Positions 1 through 8,648 of a DNA stretch of 64,000 nucleotides are shown piece after piece. A program made the translations under genes and the position numbers. Location of the stretch: assembly GCF_001485475.2 (NCBI RefSeq), contig NZ_DF977003.1:515393-579392 (forward strand), written 5' to 3'. Below the pieces are notes generated by a model. The model did no database searches. It had not been told where the DNA came from and saw nothing but the letters and a program-made list of their open reading frames with translations. This DNA comes from Tepidanaerobacter syntrophicus. GTDB taxonomy: Bacteria; Bacillota; Thermosediminibacteria; Thermosediminibacterales; Tepidanaerobacteraceae. The first letter of the stretch is position 1. Each line of letters starts with the position of its first letter.

Positions 1-125
1 TTTTGGTATCTTAGCTGTGTTACTAATAATTTTAGAAAATCATCTTTGTCTAATTGTGACGCCTTTGATTCTTGCTGCTTGTTTACAGCGCCATTATAGT
101 AATCTGTATTGATTGATGTAGACAT
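1..125 (-). CDS. flgD: Flagellar hook assembly scaffold FlgD (N-terminal part, cut by window edge)
   Basis: FlgD caps the growing hook and lets FlgE subunits assemble. The minus-strand frame opens with ATG at 125-123 behind a strong AGGAGGTGCG ribosome-binding site and reads MSTSINTDYYNGAVNKQQES, followed by LDKDDFLKLLVTQLRYQ, the conserved FlgD N-terminal signature. Only about 41 residues are inside the window. It follows fliK by 12 bp, the standard fliK-flgD order in Firmicute fla/che operons. The frame is open to the window edge and shows no damage. Confidence 0.88.
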   Translation of the reverse strand, partial: MSTSINTDYYNGAVNKQQESKASQLDKDDFLKLLVTQLRYQ

Positions 126-137
126 ACAACGCACCTC

Positions 138-1466
138 CTAAACAATGTAATTGACTTGGCTTATGTTTCCCCATTGATCATAATGATTTTCCAGTAAAGC
201 TTGCCTTCCGTCTTCTTCTAAACTGCCAAAAATATTGCGCACCCCTTTTGCCTTATTGCGATTGTAATTATTACTTTGCCGCTGGTCGGATGTGCTCAAG
301 TCAAGTCCGTCAGACAAATTATAAACATTAATTTCCGAGACCTCGTATCCTCGCTCTTTTATTTGACTTTGAAAATCAATAGCATGCATTTTTAAAACAT
401 CCCTGAGCTGGGCATTTTCCACAAAAAACTCTGTTCTCAGTTTATCTTTACTTGATGTCAGTTTAATTAAGATATTTCCGAGATAATCAGGCTTTAATCT
501 AATATTTACTTGCTGCATATTTTCTTTTATAGCAAAATTTATTTTGTCGATTAATTGATTAAATATCTCATAATTTTGATCGGTTTTTGCAGCAGATGTT
601 AATTCAGAGCCAAATTTAGCCGTGGCAACTGTCGAAGATTTTTTTAAAAATATGTCTTGCAAATTCATATTAGATAAATCTTGAAAACTGTTTTTATTAC
701 CGGTATTCGTAATATCCAACGTTTCCGCAGAGATCGTATCGCCTTTGCTTATCAAAACATTTGCGGCATTTTTGTCCAAGGTTTGCCTATCTTTCCGATT
801 TTCATTATTTATTATCTTATCTTCTTTAACATAATTTACATTATCTGCCTTTTTGCTATCCTTTGTCAAGAAATCGGATATGAAAAATTCGGGCTTATTT
901 GGTAAGGAGTTTATATCGTCTGAAACATCACTACCATTGTTTTTATTTGAATCCAGCGTAGCTATCAAGGTCTTATTTAGCAAATCAGCTGTTTCGCCTT
1001 TTGTTATTGAAAAATCAGGAAAGATATCTTTTAATATTTGATAAAACTTACTGATATTTTCAGTGTCGATTTTTCCACTGGCGTTAAACTCATGAAGTAT
1101 ATCTTGCCAGCATTCTGCAAGGTTTTTTTCACAAGATTTTAATGTCATTTCCAAGACAGGAAAATCTTTTTCAAAATTTACCAAGGCTCCAAAAACGTTT
1201 GCATCTGAAGGTAAATTCAAATCCTTTGTTTGCCTGTGTTGGTACAAAATTATAAGTAGCTGACTTAAAACTGCTGTTTTTTCTTCTTTTATACCATCTT
1301 CGCTATCATCTTCAGCTTGTCGACTGCTCTCAGTCGTGTCCTGATTTACGCTTTTTAGGCAATCCTGGAAACTTTTTGCCTTCTTGTCATTTGGGCTAAC
1401 TCTTGCTTTAGTTGAACTGTTTGCTGATGCAGACGCCGGCTCTGAAAGTTGAAGAACCATATTCAT
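138..1466 (-). CDS. fliK: Flagellar hook-length control protein FliK
   Basis: FliK measures hook length and switches the flagellar export gate from hook to filament substrates. The protein (about 442 aa) has a long, low-complexity, charged N-terminal and middle part, as usual for FliK. Around residues 310-400 it has the conserved C-terminal Flg_hook domain, with MQQVNIRLKPDYLGNILIKL and LRDVLKMHAIDFQSQI, the part that contacts FlhB. I start it at ATG 1466, eight bases after AGGAGG; a GTG three codons upstream lies inside that ribosome-binding site. It lies between the MotE-like gene and flgD, which supports the call. The N-terminal two thirds would be hard to recognise by similarity. Confidence 0.85.
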   Translation of the reverse strand: MNMVLQLSEPASASANSSTKARVSPNDKKAKSFQDCLKSVNQDTTESSRQAEDDSEDGIKEEKTAVLSQLLIILYQHRQTKDLNLPSDANVFGALVNFEKDFPVLEMTLKSCEKNLAECWQDILHEFNASGKIDTENISKFYQILKDIFPDFSITKGETADLLNKTLIATLDSNKNNGSDVSDDINSLPNKPEFFISDFLTKDSKKADNVNYVKEDKIINNENRKDRQTLDKNAANVLISKGDTISAETLDITNTGNKNSFQDLSNMNLQDIFLKKSSTVATAKFGSELTSAAKTDQNYEIFNQLIDKINFAIKENMQQVNIRLKPDYLGNILIKLTSSKDKLRTEFFVENAQLRDVLKMHAIDFQSQIKERGYEVSEINVYNLSDGLDLSTSDQRQSNNYNRNKAKGVRNIFGSLEEDGRQALLENHYDQWGNISQVNYIV

Positions 1467-1500
1467 CTTTATCACCTCCTTTCACGCACATTGTTTTTAA

Positions 1501-2079
1501 TTACTGTAATCCGCTCATTTTCTTAGTAACTGAAGCGGCTTTTTTAGGGTCAAGATTGGACAATATTTCGGCAACGGCATCTTTTTTCATGTTCTGAAAA
1601 AGTTGTATTAAAAATTCATCTTCTACATTTTGAAGGATTTTAGCAGCGCTGCTTGCATCCATTAGTTCGTAGTACTGGGCTAAGTTTTTAACATTTGCTA
1701 TTTGTGTCTCAAGTTTTTCGTTGTTGACTTGAATTTCTTGTTCTTTTGCTTCAAGCTCTGCTTCTTTTTGCTTTAATTCTGCCTCTTTATTTTGCAGCTC
1801 TAACTTTTGTTTTTCTATTGCAGCCCATTCTTCCTTTATCTTCTCTTTTTCTTGAAGTATCTGCTGTTTTTCTTCTTCTTTGTTTGCATCAGCGCTTACA
1901 TCTTGCTGTATAATCTTTTTATTTAAAATAGGCACTTTTGATAAAATCGCTTTTAAAGATGGATTGAGTTTGTTTATATCATAAAAATTAAAATAAAGTA
2001 TTATGCCTGCTGCAAGTGCTATTAATAGTATTATTGCTATTATAATCAAAACAATGCTTCTGCCCTTACTGGTTTCCAT
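1501..2079 (-). CDS. MotE/YlxF-like membrane-anchored coiled-coil flagellar protein
   Basis: This 192-aa protein has one N-terminal membrane helix (about residues 9-30, IVLIIIAIILLIALAAGIIL), then a long Glu/Lys/Gln coiled coil (about 65-130). It ends in a short MgtE-N-like helical domain (about 135-190) with AAKILQNVEDEF and DAVAEILSNLDPKKAA. The same layout is seen in MotE, a chaperone of the MotA/B stator in some bacteria, and in YlxF of the Bacillus fla/che operon, which sits at this exact place between fliJ and fliK. The start overlaps the fliJ end by 14 bp, so translation is probably coupled. Family membership is clear from architecture and context; the stator role is inferred. Confidence 0.7.
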   Translation of the reverse strand: METSKGRSIVLIIIAIILLIALAAGIILYFNFYDINKLNPSLKAILSKVPILNKKIIQQDVSADANKEEEKQQILQEKEKIKEEWAAIEKQKLELQNKEAELKQKEAELEAKEQEIQVNNEKLETQIANVKNLAQYYELMDASSAAKILQNVEDEFLIQLFQNMKKDAVAEILSNLDPKKAASVTKKMSGLQ

Positions 2080-2536
2080 TGCCGTTTGTATCCCTTTCTA
2101 ATCGGTCATAGTTTATGTTAGCAACCTCATCGGTGATTTTTTGTTCCTCAGCATTCAGGTTTTTATTGTATACTGCGAATTTTTTTTCTTTTACTTTTTC
2201 TAGGATTTGTTTTTCTCTTCTCGAAATTATATATGAATGCACTCTCTCCTCATAAAATCTGTGCGTATTTTTTACAACGATTTTTTGCCTGTCAATTTTA
2301 GAAGAAATATGAGCAGAATAAACACCAAAGTCTGATAAAACATTTGTCTTCACGGAATCATATAATTGTTTTTCTATTTTCTCCCATGTATCTTTCTTTG
2401 ATAATTCTAATTGGGTCAAAGATTTTTCTGCCTTGTTTTTTTCATTAATAGCTTCGGCAAGCTTTTGTTTTTCAATTTTTTCTTTTAGTTCTTTAATTCG
2501 AAGAGGGGTTTCTAACCTAAAAGAGAATTTTTTCAT
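2066..2536 (-). CDS. fliJ: Flagellar export chaperone/ATPase stalk protein FliJ
   Basis: FliJ is the small coiled-coil stalk that sits in the FliI ATPase ring and links it to the FlhA export gate. The protein (about 156 aa) is almost wholly helical and charged. It begins MKKFSFRLETPLRIKELKEK, the typical FliJ start in which phenylalanine-rich residues precede a long heptad stretch. I prefer the ATG at 2536, ten bases after GGAG; a TTG start further upstream would make the ribosome-binding site coding. It starts 4 bp after the fliI stop and overlaps the next gene, as expected for this operon. Confidence 0.82.
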   Translation of the reverse strand: MKKFSFRLETPLRIKELKEKIEKQKLAEAINEKNKAEKSLTQLELSKKDTWEKIEKQLYDSVKTNVLSDFGVYSAHISSKIDRQKIVVKNTHRFYEERVHSYIISRREKQILEKVKEKKFAVYNKNLNAEEQKITDEVANINYDRLERDTNGNGNQ

Positions 2537-2540
2537 ATCA

Positions 2541-3863
2541 CTAATTCTCCTCTTCAAAGATTTTTTCTAAAGCCTTTAAAGTTTCATCAAAATCTAGTTT
2601 TTCACTTACTTCCTGGAGTAAGAAATTCTCTATTTTATCTATATATTTTATCGCTTCGTCTATTTGAGGATTGTTCCCCTTAACATATGCTCCGATATTT
2701 ATCAAATCTTCTGCTTCCTTATAAACCGAAAGTATATTTTTAACCTTGCCTGCAAGTTTTTTATGGCGGGGGCTGACTATATCGCTCATAAGCCTGCTTA
2801 TACTTGCCATAACATCTATTGCCGGGTAATGATTTCTGTTAGCAAGCTCCCGAGAAAGCACTATATGACCGTCTAAGATTCCGCGGACAGCATCGGATAT
2901 TGGCTCATTTAAATCATCGCCGTCCACCAAAACTGTGTATATACCGGTTATAGTTCCCTTTGAAGATGTGCCGGCCCTTTCTAGAAGTTTTGGCAGTGTT
3001 GCATAAACAGAAGGAGTATAACCTCTGGTAACCGGTGGTTCTCCAGCTGCAAGCCCAACTTCTCTTTGAGCCATAGCAAATCTTGTTACAGAGTCCATCA
3101 TTAATAAAACATTTGCCCCTTGGTCTCGAAAATACTCTGCAATGGCTGTAGCTGTAAATGCGGCTCTTGTTCGCACCAATGGCGGTTTTTCAGATGTAGA
3201 CACTACAATAACAGACCTCTTTAAGCCTTCTTCACCTAAGTCTTTGTTTATAAAAGAGTTAAGTTCTCTTCCTCTTTCGCCGACTAAAGCTATGACATTA
3301 ATATCTGCTTTTGTGTTTCGGGCGATCATGCCCAAAAGTGTGCTCTTGCCTACACCGCTTCCGGCAAAAATGCCTAGCCTTTGACCCACTCCACATGTAA
3401 GCAGTGCGTCAATGGCTTTAATCCCCATGGGTAGCGGCTTGCTGATAACAGGTCTTTCAACAGGATTAGGCGGATCGTTAAATATCGGGTAGCGAAGTTT
3501 CGTATTTAGCGGTCCTTTATCGTCAATTGGACTTCCGAGGCCATCAAGAACTCTTCCTAGAAGCTCAGTGCCCACAGGAGTTGTAAGCTTTTTTCCTGTT
3601 GCCTCTACATCCCACCCTGGTCCCAGGTCTTCCATATCACCTAGCGGCATTAAAATCATGGTCTTGTCTCGAAATCCGACGACCTCTGCTAAAACCGTTT
3701 TAGGATTTTTCGAAGATTTTATCACACAAATTTCGCTTATTTCAGCAGGAGGACCTTCTGATTCTATGGTAAGGCCTACGATTTTAGATATCTTTCCCTT
3801 TGGCTTTATAGTGACTATATCGTCTAAAACAGAATAAACGTAATCAAAACCACTTTTAGGCAT
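2541..3863 (-). CDS. fliI: Flagellum-specific ATPase FliI
   Basis: FliI is the F1-beta-like ATPase of flagellar type III export; it unloads substrates from chaperones and energises entry to the gate. The 440-aa protein has the Walker A motif GSGVGKST (about residues 168-176), Walker B with LLMMDSVTRFAMAQREVGLA, and the conserved stretch GEPPVTRGYTPSVYATLPKL. Length is normal. Two adjacent starts are possible: GTG at 3866 (six bases after AGGAG) and ATG at 3863 (nine bases after). The start overlaps the fliH end by 8-11 bp, which fits translational coupling of ATPase and regulator. Confidence 0.95.
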   Translation of the reverse strand: MPKSGFDYVYSVLDDIVTIKPKGKISKIVGLTIESEGPPAEISEICVIKSSKNPKTVLAEVVGFRDKTMILMPLGDMEDLGPGWDVEATGKKLTTPVGTELLGRVLDGLGSPIDDKGPLNTKLRYPIFNDPPNPVERPVISKPLPMGIKAIDALLTCGVGQRLGIFAGSGVGKSTLLGMIARNTKADINVIALVGERGRELNSFINKDLGEEGLKRSVIVVSTSEKPPLVRTRAAFTATAIAEYFRDQGANVLLMMDSVTRFAMAQREVGLAAGEPPVTRGYTPSVYATLPKLLERAGTSSKGTITGIYTVLVDGDDLNEPISDAVRGILDGHIVLSRELANRNHYPAIDVMASISRLMSDIVSPRHKKLAGKVKNILSVYKEAEDLINIGAYVKGNNPQIDEAIKYIDKIENFLLQEVSEKLDFDETLKALEKIFEEEN

Positions 3864-4626
3864 CACTTATTACTCCTAATTCTTTCAAAGATAGCCTGAT
3901 ATTCTCAATTTGAGTGTGTATCCCTGCATCAATTTGACCTGATGGAGATTCTATAATGCAGTCTCCGCAAGATAAAAATGGATCCTTTATAACTGTGATT
4001 TGTCTTAAATTATTATCTCCCGCCAAAGCCAGCTCGTGCACTTTGTCGTAATCGCTTTCGGAAACTCTTATTATAGCGCCTTTTTCTTCTCCTAATTTTT
4101 TAAGGCTGTTTCTTACCAAATTAACAAGATATTCATTATTCGGTTCTTCTATCTTTTGCTGCAGGATTTTTTCAGCAACCATAAGGGAAAGCTTAATGCA
4201 TTCTTTCTCGAGGTGCTTTTTATAAGACTCGTTTTTGGTCAAAACATTTTGAAGGCTCTCTTTAAAGTTTTCCGTGTATTCATTCCATTTTTCCTGCTGA
4301 TCTTTTATGGCCGCTTTTAGTCCTTCGCTATAGCCTTTATTAAATGCCTTATTTTCAATATCCTCTTTTTGCTTTTCGGCTTTAGAAATAATTTCGGCAG
4401 CCTGAGCTTTAGCGTCTTCTATAATTTCCCGTGCCTTAGATATTGCTTCTTCTAATAGTTGAGAAGCTTCATCTTCATAAATTTTAGGATACGTTAAATC
4501 CAGACTATTTATGGATTTTGCGCTACCTGTTCCGGCTTTTTTAGCGTTATAGTGTTCTTTTAATTTTAAGGGGTTTTCGCTTGTAAAAGTAACGCTTTTG
4601 ATTACATTAGACAATGATCTCGTCAC
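3856..4626 (-). CDS. fliH: Flagellar assembly protein FliH (FliI regulator/stator)
   Basis: FliH binds FliI as a dimer and tethers it to the C-ring; it resembles the peripheral stalk of F/V-ATPases. Visible features are a long Ala/Glu/Lys coiled coil (about residues 55-130, with ISKAREIIEDAKAQAAEIIS) and a C-terminal globular FliH/YscL-type domain ending in CIIESPSGQIDAGIHTQIEN. The start is uncertain: a GTG at 4626 sits inside GGAGGTGA, and a TTG at 4614 lies eleven bases downstream of GGAGG. That ribosome-binding site lies in the last codons of fliG, so the genes overlap by up to 20 bp. Confidence 0.87.
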   Translation of the reverse strand: MTRSLSNVIKSVTFTSENPLKLKEHYNAKKAGTGSAKSINSLDLTYPKIYEDEASQLLEEAISKAREIIEDAKAQAAEIISKAEKQKEDIENKAFNKGYSEGLKAAIKDQQEKWNEYTENFKESLQNVLTKNESYKKHLEKECIKLSLMVAEKILQQKIEEPNNEYLVNLVRNSLKKLGEEKGAIIRVSESDYDKVHELALAGDNNLRQITVIKDPFLSCGDCIIESPSGQIDAGIHTQIENIRLSLKELGVISDA

Positions 4627-5617
4627 CTCCGCCGCGTGAAATTACAATTTCGCCCGCATCTTCCAATTTTCTTATTATATTTACTATTTTTTGCTGGGCT
4701 TCTTCTACATCTCGCAATCTAACAGGCCCCATAAATTCCATATCTTCGCTTACCATCTCTACCTGACGCTTTGACATATTTTCAAAAATCCTCTTTTTAA
4801 CCTCATCACTTGCTCCTTTTAGCGCCAATGTCAAATCACGAGTATCAACTTCGCGCAATGTGCGCTGAATTGACCTATTGTCCAATGTAAGTATATCTTC
4901 AAACACGAACATCCTTCGCCTTATTTCTTCTGCTAGGTCGGGATTCTCTGCTTCTAAAGCCTCGATGATATTTTTTTCGGTTCCCCTGTCTACATTGTTT
5001 AAAATATTAACTACAGCCTGAACTCCGCCTACATTTGTATAATCTTCTGTTACTACAGATGCAAACTGTCTTTCTAAGACTCGCTCTACTTCCATAATTA
5101 TATCAGGAGATGTTCTGTCCATAGTAGCTACCCTTTTTGCTATATCAACCTGCTTTTCAGGTGGCAGGGAAGAAAGAAAAGATGCCGCCTGTTCAGGCTC
5201 TAAGTATGTAAGTATTAATGCTATTGTTTGTGAATTTTCATTTTGCAAAAAGTTCATTAATTGAGAAGGATCGGCTTTTCTTACGAAATCAAAAGGTCTT
5301 ACTTGAAGTGATGAGGTAAGCCTATTGATAATTTCCAAAGCTTTTTGAGTGCCCAAAGCCTTTTCCAATACCTGGCGCGCATAATCTATGCCGCCCTCAG
5401 TTATGAAATTTTGGGCAAGCAGCATTTGGTAAAACTCGTCCATCACTTCATTTTTTTCTTCCTGACTTATTTTCCTCATATTAGCTATTTCTAAAGTCAG
5501 TTGCTCTATGTCTTCCTCGCTTAAAAAGCGGTAAATATTTGCGGCTATTTCCGGCCCTAGAGAAACTATTAATATAGCAGCTTTTTGCTTTCCTGTTAAT
5601 TTTGTATGTTGCGCCAC
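4607..5617 (-). CDS. fliG: Flagellar motor switch protein FliG
   Basis: FliG forms the upper C-ring, binds FliF, and takes torque from the MotA stator through its charged C-terminal helix. The 336-aa protein starts with LTGKQKAAILIVSLGPEIAANIYRFL, cut here to its first 20 recognisable residues LTGKQKAAILIVSLGPEIAA. It carries the EHPQTIAL-like motif as NENSQTIALILTYLEPEQAA (around 128-147), and the torque helix region with LREVDTRDLTLALKGASDEV (about 258-277). GTG start at 5617, close to AGGGGTGAT, ten bp after the fliF stop. Length and motifs are complete. Confidence 0.95.
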   Translation of the reverse strand: MAQHTKLTGKQKAAILIVSLGPEIAANIYRFLSEEDIEQLTLEIANMRKISQEEKNEVMDEFYQMLLAQNFITEGGIDYARQVLEKALGTQKALEIINRLTSSLQVRPFDFVRKADPSQLMNFLQNENSQTIALILTYLEPEQAASFLSSLPPEKQVDIAKRVATMDRTSPDIIMEVERVLERQFASVVTEDYTNVGGVQAVVNILNNVDRGTEKNIIEALEAENPDLAEEIRRRMFVFEDILTLDNRSIQRTLREVDTRDLTLALKGASDEVKKRIFENMSKRQVEMVSEDMEFMGPVRLRDVEEAQQKIVNIIRKLEDAGEIVISRGGGDEIIV

Positions 5618-5627
5618 ACAATCACCC

Positions 5628-7202
5628 CTAATCTTCTTTCAGCCAACTCTTTAAAACTTTGGCTACATCTTCCGGCTTATGGCGGGCTAATTTTTCAATT
5701 TGGCTGTAGACAGTGTTTTCTTGTTCCTCTATTATTTCCGCAGTTCCTTCTCCTTGAGCTTTTGCGGAAGCTGCTTGTTGTATCTCTAGCATAGCTTTGG
5801 AAATTTCCTCTTCTTCAGATTTGGCCTTTCGTCTTGCAAAAAATGTTCTTGCCCCTATTGCTGCAGCTAAAATCAGGAGTATAATTCCGGCAATTTTTAT
5901 ATTTCTTGCTCGCTGGGCCGCACTTTGTTGTCGAGTCATTTCGTCAGTAAGAGATTTCATTAAATCATTATTAAATTCCATAGATTCTACAGAAATCTGA
6001 TCTCTTTGCGGATCATACCCTATGGCATTACCAACCACTTGAGTAATAGCATCTCTTTCTGCATTAGTCAATTCTTTATTTATGATAACAGAGACAGTCA
6101 ATTTATCCACAGCACCAGGAGCAACTGTCAGATTCTCATTAGTTTCATTTATCTCAAAGTTTTTTACAGTTTCTGATTTTTGTTGTTCAGATTGTCCTGT
6201 TTGTGCCTGAGCGTACCCGGGAACATTTGCATCCACGCCGGGAGTTCCGCCGCTTGCGTTTCCAGTGCCTGTAAAATGCTCTTTTAGCTCTTGGATGCTC
6301 CTTACTATGCCTTCGCCTGTGTCTTGGCTGACAGGACTAAACAACTTGTTTTGTACAATTTTCTTATCAAAATTCAATTTCGCGTTTACTCGAACTGCTA
6401 CATTGCCGGGACCGAAAACCTGTTCCAAGAGCGATTGAACATTGGCTTGAAGTTGATTTTGAAAATTATCTTGAATGGCGAGTCGATCGTTTAAAAGGCC
6501 GCTGTCATCGCCTTCGTCTTTAGATGTTACCCCGGTAGAAAGAGTTCTTCCGTATTGATCTACTACAACTACGTTTTCACTCTTCATATTTTTTACAGAA
6601 TGTGTGACAAGATTTATGATACCAAGTATCTCCTCTTTTGTAGGTTGTGCACTCGGTTTTAGCTGGAGAAATACTGCTGCTGACGGCTCATAACCAGAAT
6701 CAGTTTCGATAAAAAGTGATTTTTCTTGCTGGACTATGTACACTTTTGCAGATTCGACTGATTCCATCATTTCAATGGCTTTTGCAAGCTCTCCTTGCAG
6801 CGCCTGATTGTATCTTACTTGCCTTTCCCAATCTGTAGTACCTAACTGTGTAGTGTTAAACAGTTCGTCGAATCCTGATGAACTGCTTTTTGGCAGTCCT
6901 TCTTGAGCAAGTGTGAGCATGGTTTTATATTTTTGCTCAGGAGTAACTAAAATACTCTTCCCGCCGTCTGCGATTTTATAGGGTATATTTAAGTCGTCAA
7001 GCTTTTTGGCTATTTCTCCCGCATCTTTTATATCAAGATTAGTATAAAGTGGAACATATTTAGGTTGATTTATTATGTACAGCATTATACTTACAAGTAT
7101 AATAACGGCTGCAATAGAAACTACTATCCTTATCTTCTGTGCCCTATTTCTACTTTGCCAAAATTCAGTAACTTGCTGCCTGATTTTTTGTAAAAAATTC
7201 AT
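5628..7202 (-). CDS. fliF: Flagellar MS-ring protein FliF
   Basis: FliF builds the membrane-supramembrane ring on which the motor and export apparatus assemble. The 524-aa protein has two membrane helices, near residues 24-44 (VVSIAAVIILVSIMLYIINQ) and near 435-456 (IAGIILLILAAAIGARTFFA). Between them lie YscJ/FliF ring-building domains, with the conserved LPKSSSSGFDELFN and ALQGELAKAIEMMESVESAKV regions. The cytoplasmic C-terminal tail binds FliG: PEDVAKVLKSWLKED. The periplasmic part contains a Gly/Gln-rich linker, as usual. ATG start at 7202. First large gene of the export/C-ring block. Confidence 0.95.
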   Translation of the reverse strand: MNFLQKIRQQVTEFWQSRNRAQKIRIVVSIAAVIILVSIMLYIINQPKYVPLYTNLDIKDAGEIAKKLDDLNIPYKIADGGKSILVTPEQKYKTMLTLAQEGLPKSSSSGFDELFNTTQLGTTDWERQVRYNQALQGELAKAIEMMESVESAKVYIVQQEKSLFIETDSGYEPSAAVFLQLKPSAQPTKEEILGIINLVTHSVKNMKSENVVVVDQYGRTLSTGVTSKDEGDDSGLLNDRLAIQDNFQNQLQANVQSLLEQVFGPGNVAVRVNAKLNFDKKIVQNKLFSPVSQDTGEGIVRSIQELKEHFTGTGNASGGTPGVDANVPGYAQAQTGQSEQQKSETVKNFEINETNENLTVAPGAVDKLTVSVIINKELTNAERDAITQVVGNAIGYDPQRDQISVESMEFNNDLMKSLTDEMTRQQSAAQRARNIKIAGIILLILAAAIGARTFFARRKAKSEEEEISKAMLEIQQAASAKAQGEGTAEIIEEQENTVYSQIEKLARHKPEDVAKVLKSWLKED

Positions 7203-7233
7203 ACCTTACACCTGGCCTACCATTACTTACTAC

Positions 7234-7527
7234 TTATACCTGCATCCTCATTATTTCTTGGTACGCATCTAGGGCCTTGTTCCGTATCTGTAGAACAAGT
7301 TCTAGTGAAATTTTGGCTTTTTCGCCGGCAATAGCAACATCGTGCACGTCCACATCGTCGCCTGAAATCTGCTGTGTTACTAATGATTCGTATTGTTTCT
7401 GATATGTATTTGCAGATTCTAGCATGCTGCCTAATATTTCGCCGAACGATTTATTTTCCCGTGTTTTAAATGCCCCAAAGTTGTTAATACCCAAATCTTT
7501 TACTATATTATCATTACTGATTTCCAT
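7234..7527 (-). CDS. fliE: Flagellar hook-basal body protein FliE
   Basis: FliE joins the MS ring to the proximal rod and is the first export substrate. The 97-aa product contains KSFGEILGSMLESANTYQKQ and ends in the conserved GEKAKISLELVLQIRNKALD and AYQEIMRMQV, the family hallmark. I use ATG 7527, which gives the normal length. The better-looking AGGAAGGAG ribosome-binding site lies 12 bases upstream, a slightly long spacing, so an upstream non-ATG start cannot be fully excluded. Lies between flgC and fliF as in other Firmicutes. Confidence 0.9.
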   Translation of the reverse strand: MEISNDNIVKDLGINNFGAFKTRENKSFGEILGSMLESANTYQKQYESLVTQQISGDDVDVHDVAIAGEKAKISLELVLQIRNKALDAYQEIMRMQV

Positions 7528-7561
7528 GTTTAGAAATTGCTCCTTCCTAATATTCCCAAGA

Positions 7562-7990
7562 TTATATCTTACTAATTTCAAGAGCTTTGTTCAGCATGTC
7601 TTTTGCGGAATTTATAGCTGTAGCATTTGCCTCATAACTTCTTGTTGCGGATATCATATCTACCATTTCTGTTACAATATTAATATTAGGAAGACTTACA
7701 TATCCTCTTTCATCCGCATCCGGGTGTGTGGGATCATAAACTAACTTAAGCGGAGAGGTATCTTTTTCAATCGCAACCACCTTAACGCCGGCTGGTTTTT
7801 CTCGGCTTCCGTATTCTGAAGATGTGTTTGTTTTTCGTTCTTGAAAGACAACTCTCTCTCTTTGAAACGGATTTCCATCTTCTGTTCTTGTAGTGTTTAC
7901 ATTTGCTATATTATTTGAAATAACATCTAATCTAAGCCTTTGTGCGGTGAGACCGGAAGCGCTTATGTCTAAGGAATTGAAAAATCCCAC
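7562..7990 (-). CDS. flgC: Flagellar basal-body rod protein FlgC
   Basis: FlgC is a proximal rod subunit. The 142-aa product starts MGFFNSLDISASGLTAQRLR and has the rod/hook family signature LDVISNNIANVNTTRT. The C-terminal helix is PNINIVTEMVDMISATRSYE followed by ANATAINSAKDML. Translation starts at GTG 7990 after GGGAGGAAATAAAG. There are only 2 bp between the flgB stop and this start, so the two rod genes are tightly coupled. Confidence 0.95.
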   Translation of the reverse strand: MGFFNSLDISASGLTAQRLRLDVISNNIANVNTTRTEDGNPFQRERVVFQERKTNTSSEYGSREKPAGVKVVAIEKDTSPLKLVYDPTHPDADERGYVSLPNINIVTEMVDMISATRSYEANATAINSAKDMLNKALEISKI

Positions 7991-7992
7991 CT

Positions 7993-8403
7993 TTATTTCC
8001 TCCCTTCATTAATTGCAGTCTGAAGAAGTTTTAAGCTCGTTTGTAATTGTTCCGAGATAATATCATAAGAAAGATTGTTCTTTAAAAGTTCAATCATTTC
8101 CCTATCAACATCCACATTATTTTCATCATTTCTTATAGCATAATCTTGCTGTTTATATATTTGGGGTTCTATTTCCTCAGCTTTTGACACTAAATTTATG
8201 TGTTTGTCATTTGTTATGGAAAGCGGAAGAATTTTTTGGTCCAATTTGCTCTTTAAAATTTCTTCAAATGCTATATCTGATCGTTTATAGCCGGGCGTGT
8301 CAACGTTAGCCAAATTATTAGAAATAAGCTCATGTCTTTTTGCCTTTACATCAAGCAATTTCCCCATTAATTCTATATTGTCAAACAAACCGGTCAAACG
8401 CAT
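7993..8403 (-). CDS. flgB: Flagellar basal-body rod protein FlgB
   Basis: FlgB is a proximal rod subunit and here the first gene of the flagellar cluster. It shows the rod signature HELISNNLANVDTPGYKRSD and the C-terminal DREMIELLKNNLSYDIISEQ. I choose ATG 8403, giving MRLTGLFDNIELMGKLLDVK with AAGG five bases upstream; an ATG five codons earlier has no ribosome-binding site. It is separated from codY by 245 bp that include a terminator, so the flagellar operon should have its own promoter. Confidence 0.93.
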   Translation of the reverse strand: MRLTGLFDNIELMGKLLDVKAKRHELISNNLANVDTPGYKRSDIAFEEILKSKLDQKILPLSITNDKHINLVSKAEEIEPQIYKQQDYAIRNDENNVDVDREMIELLKNNLSYDIISEQLQTSLKLLQTAINEGRK

Positions 8404-8648
8404 CACCACCTTATCCATTTTTACATATTTTTGCTGTTATATCAATGTAAAAGTATATATAACATGGTATAATATAGTTTTTTTGGTTATAATGGAATTT
8501 ATTTCTTATTTATAGTATAGAATATATATTAGACAAAAACAAACAAAATCCTTCTTTAAAATATAAATCTTTTAAAATAAATAGATTATACATTTTAAAA
8601 GCAGCACACCATTGGTATGCTGCTTTTAAATAAATATCTATCCAATTA
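8404..8648. other. codY-flgB intergenic region: terminator plus unassigned fla promoter
   Basis: This 245-bp stretch separates codY from the flagellar genes. The codY-proximal part holds the hairpin described at 8592-8631. The flgB-proximal part is extremely AT-rich, with several TATAAT-like words on both strands (for example TATTAT and TATATT on the minus strand near 8470-8480). I see no convincing -35 partner and no sigma-D motif (TAAA followed by GCCGATAA). A promoter for flgB must lie here, but I cannot assign it. Confidence 0.5.
8592..8631 (-). terminator. Rho-independent terminator after codY
   Basis: An inverted repeat with arms TTAAAAGCAGCACACC and GGTATGCTGCTTTTAA (one mismatch) and a 3-nt loop lies 18 bp past the codY stop. 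Read on the minus strand, the stem ends in TTTTAAAATG, so the T-run is partly within the stem. It isolates codY from the flagellar operon. Confidence 0.75.

Noticed and set aside
8421..8530. Sigma-D flagellar promoter before flgB
   Set aside because: No TAAA - N15 - GCCGATAA match on the minus strand; the region is just AT-rich with ambiguous -10-like words.
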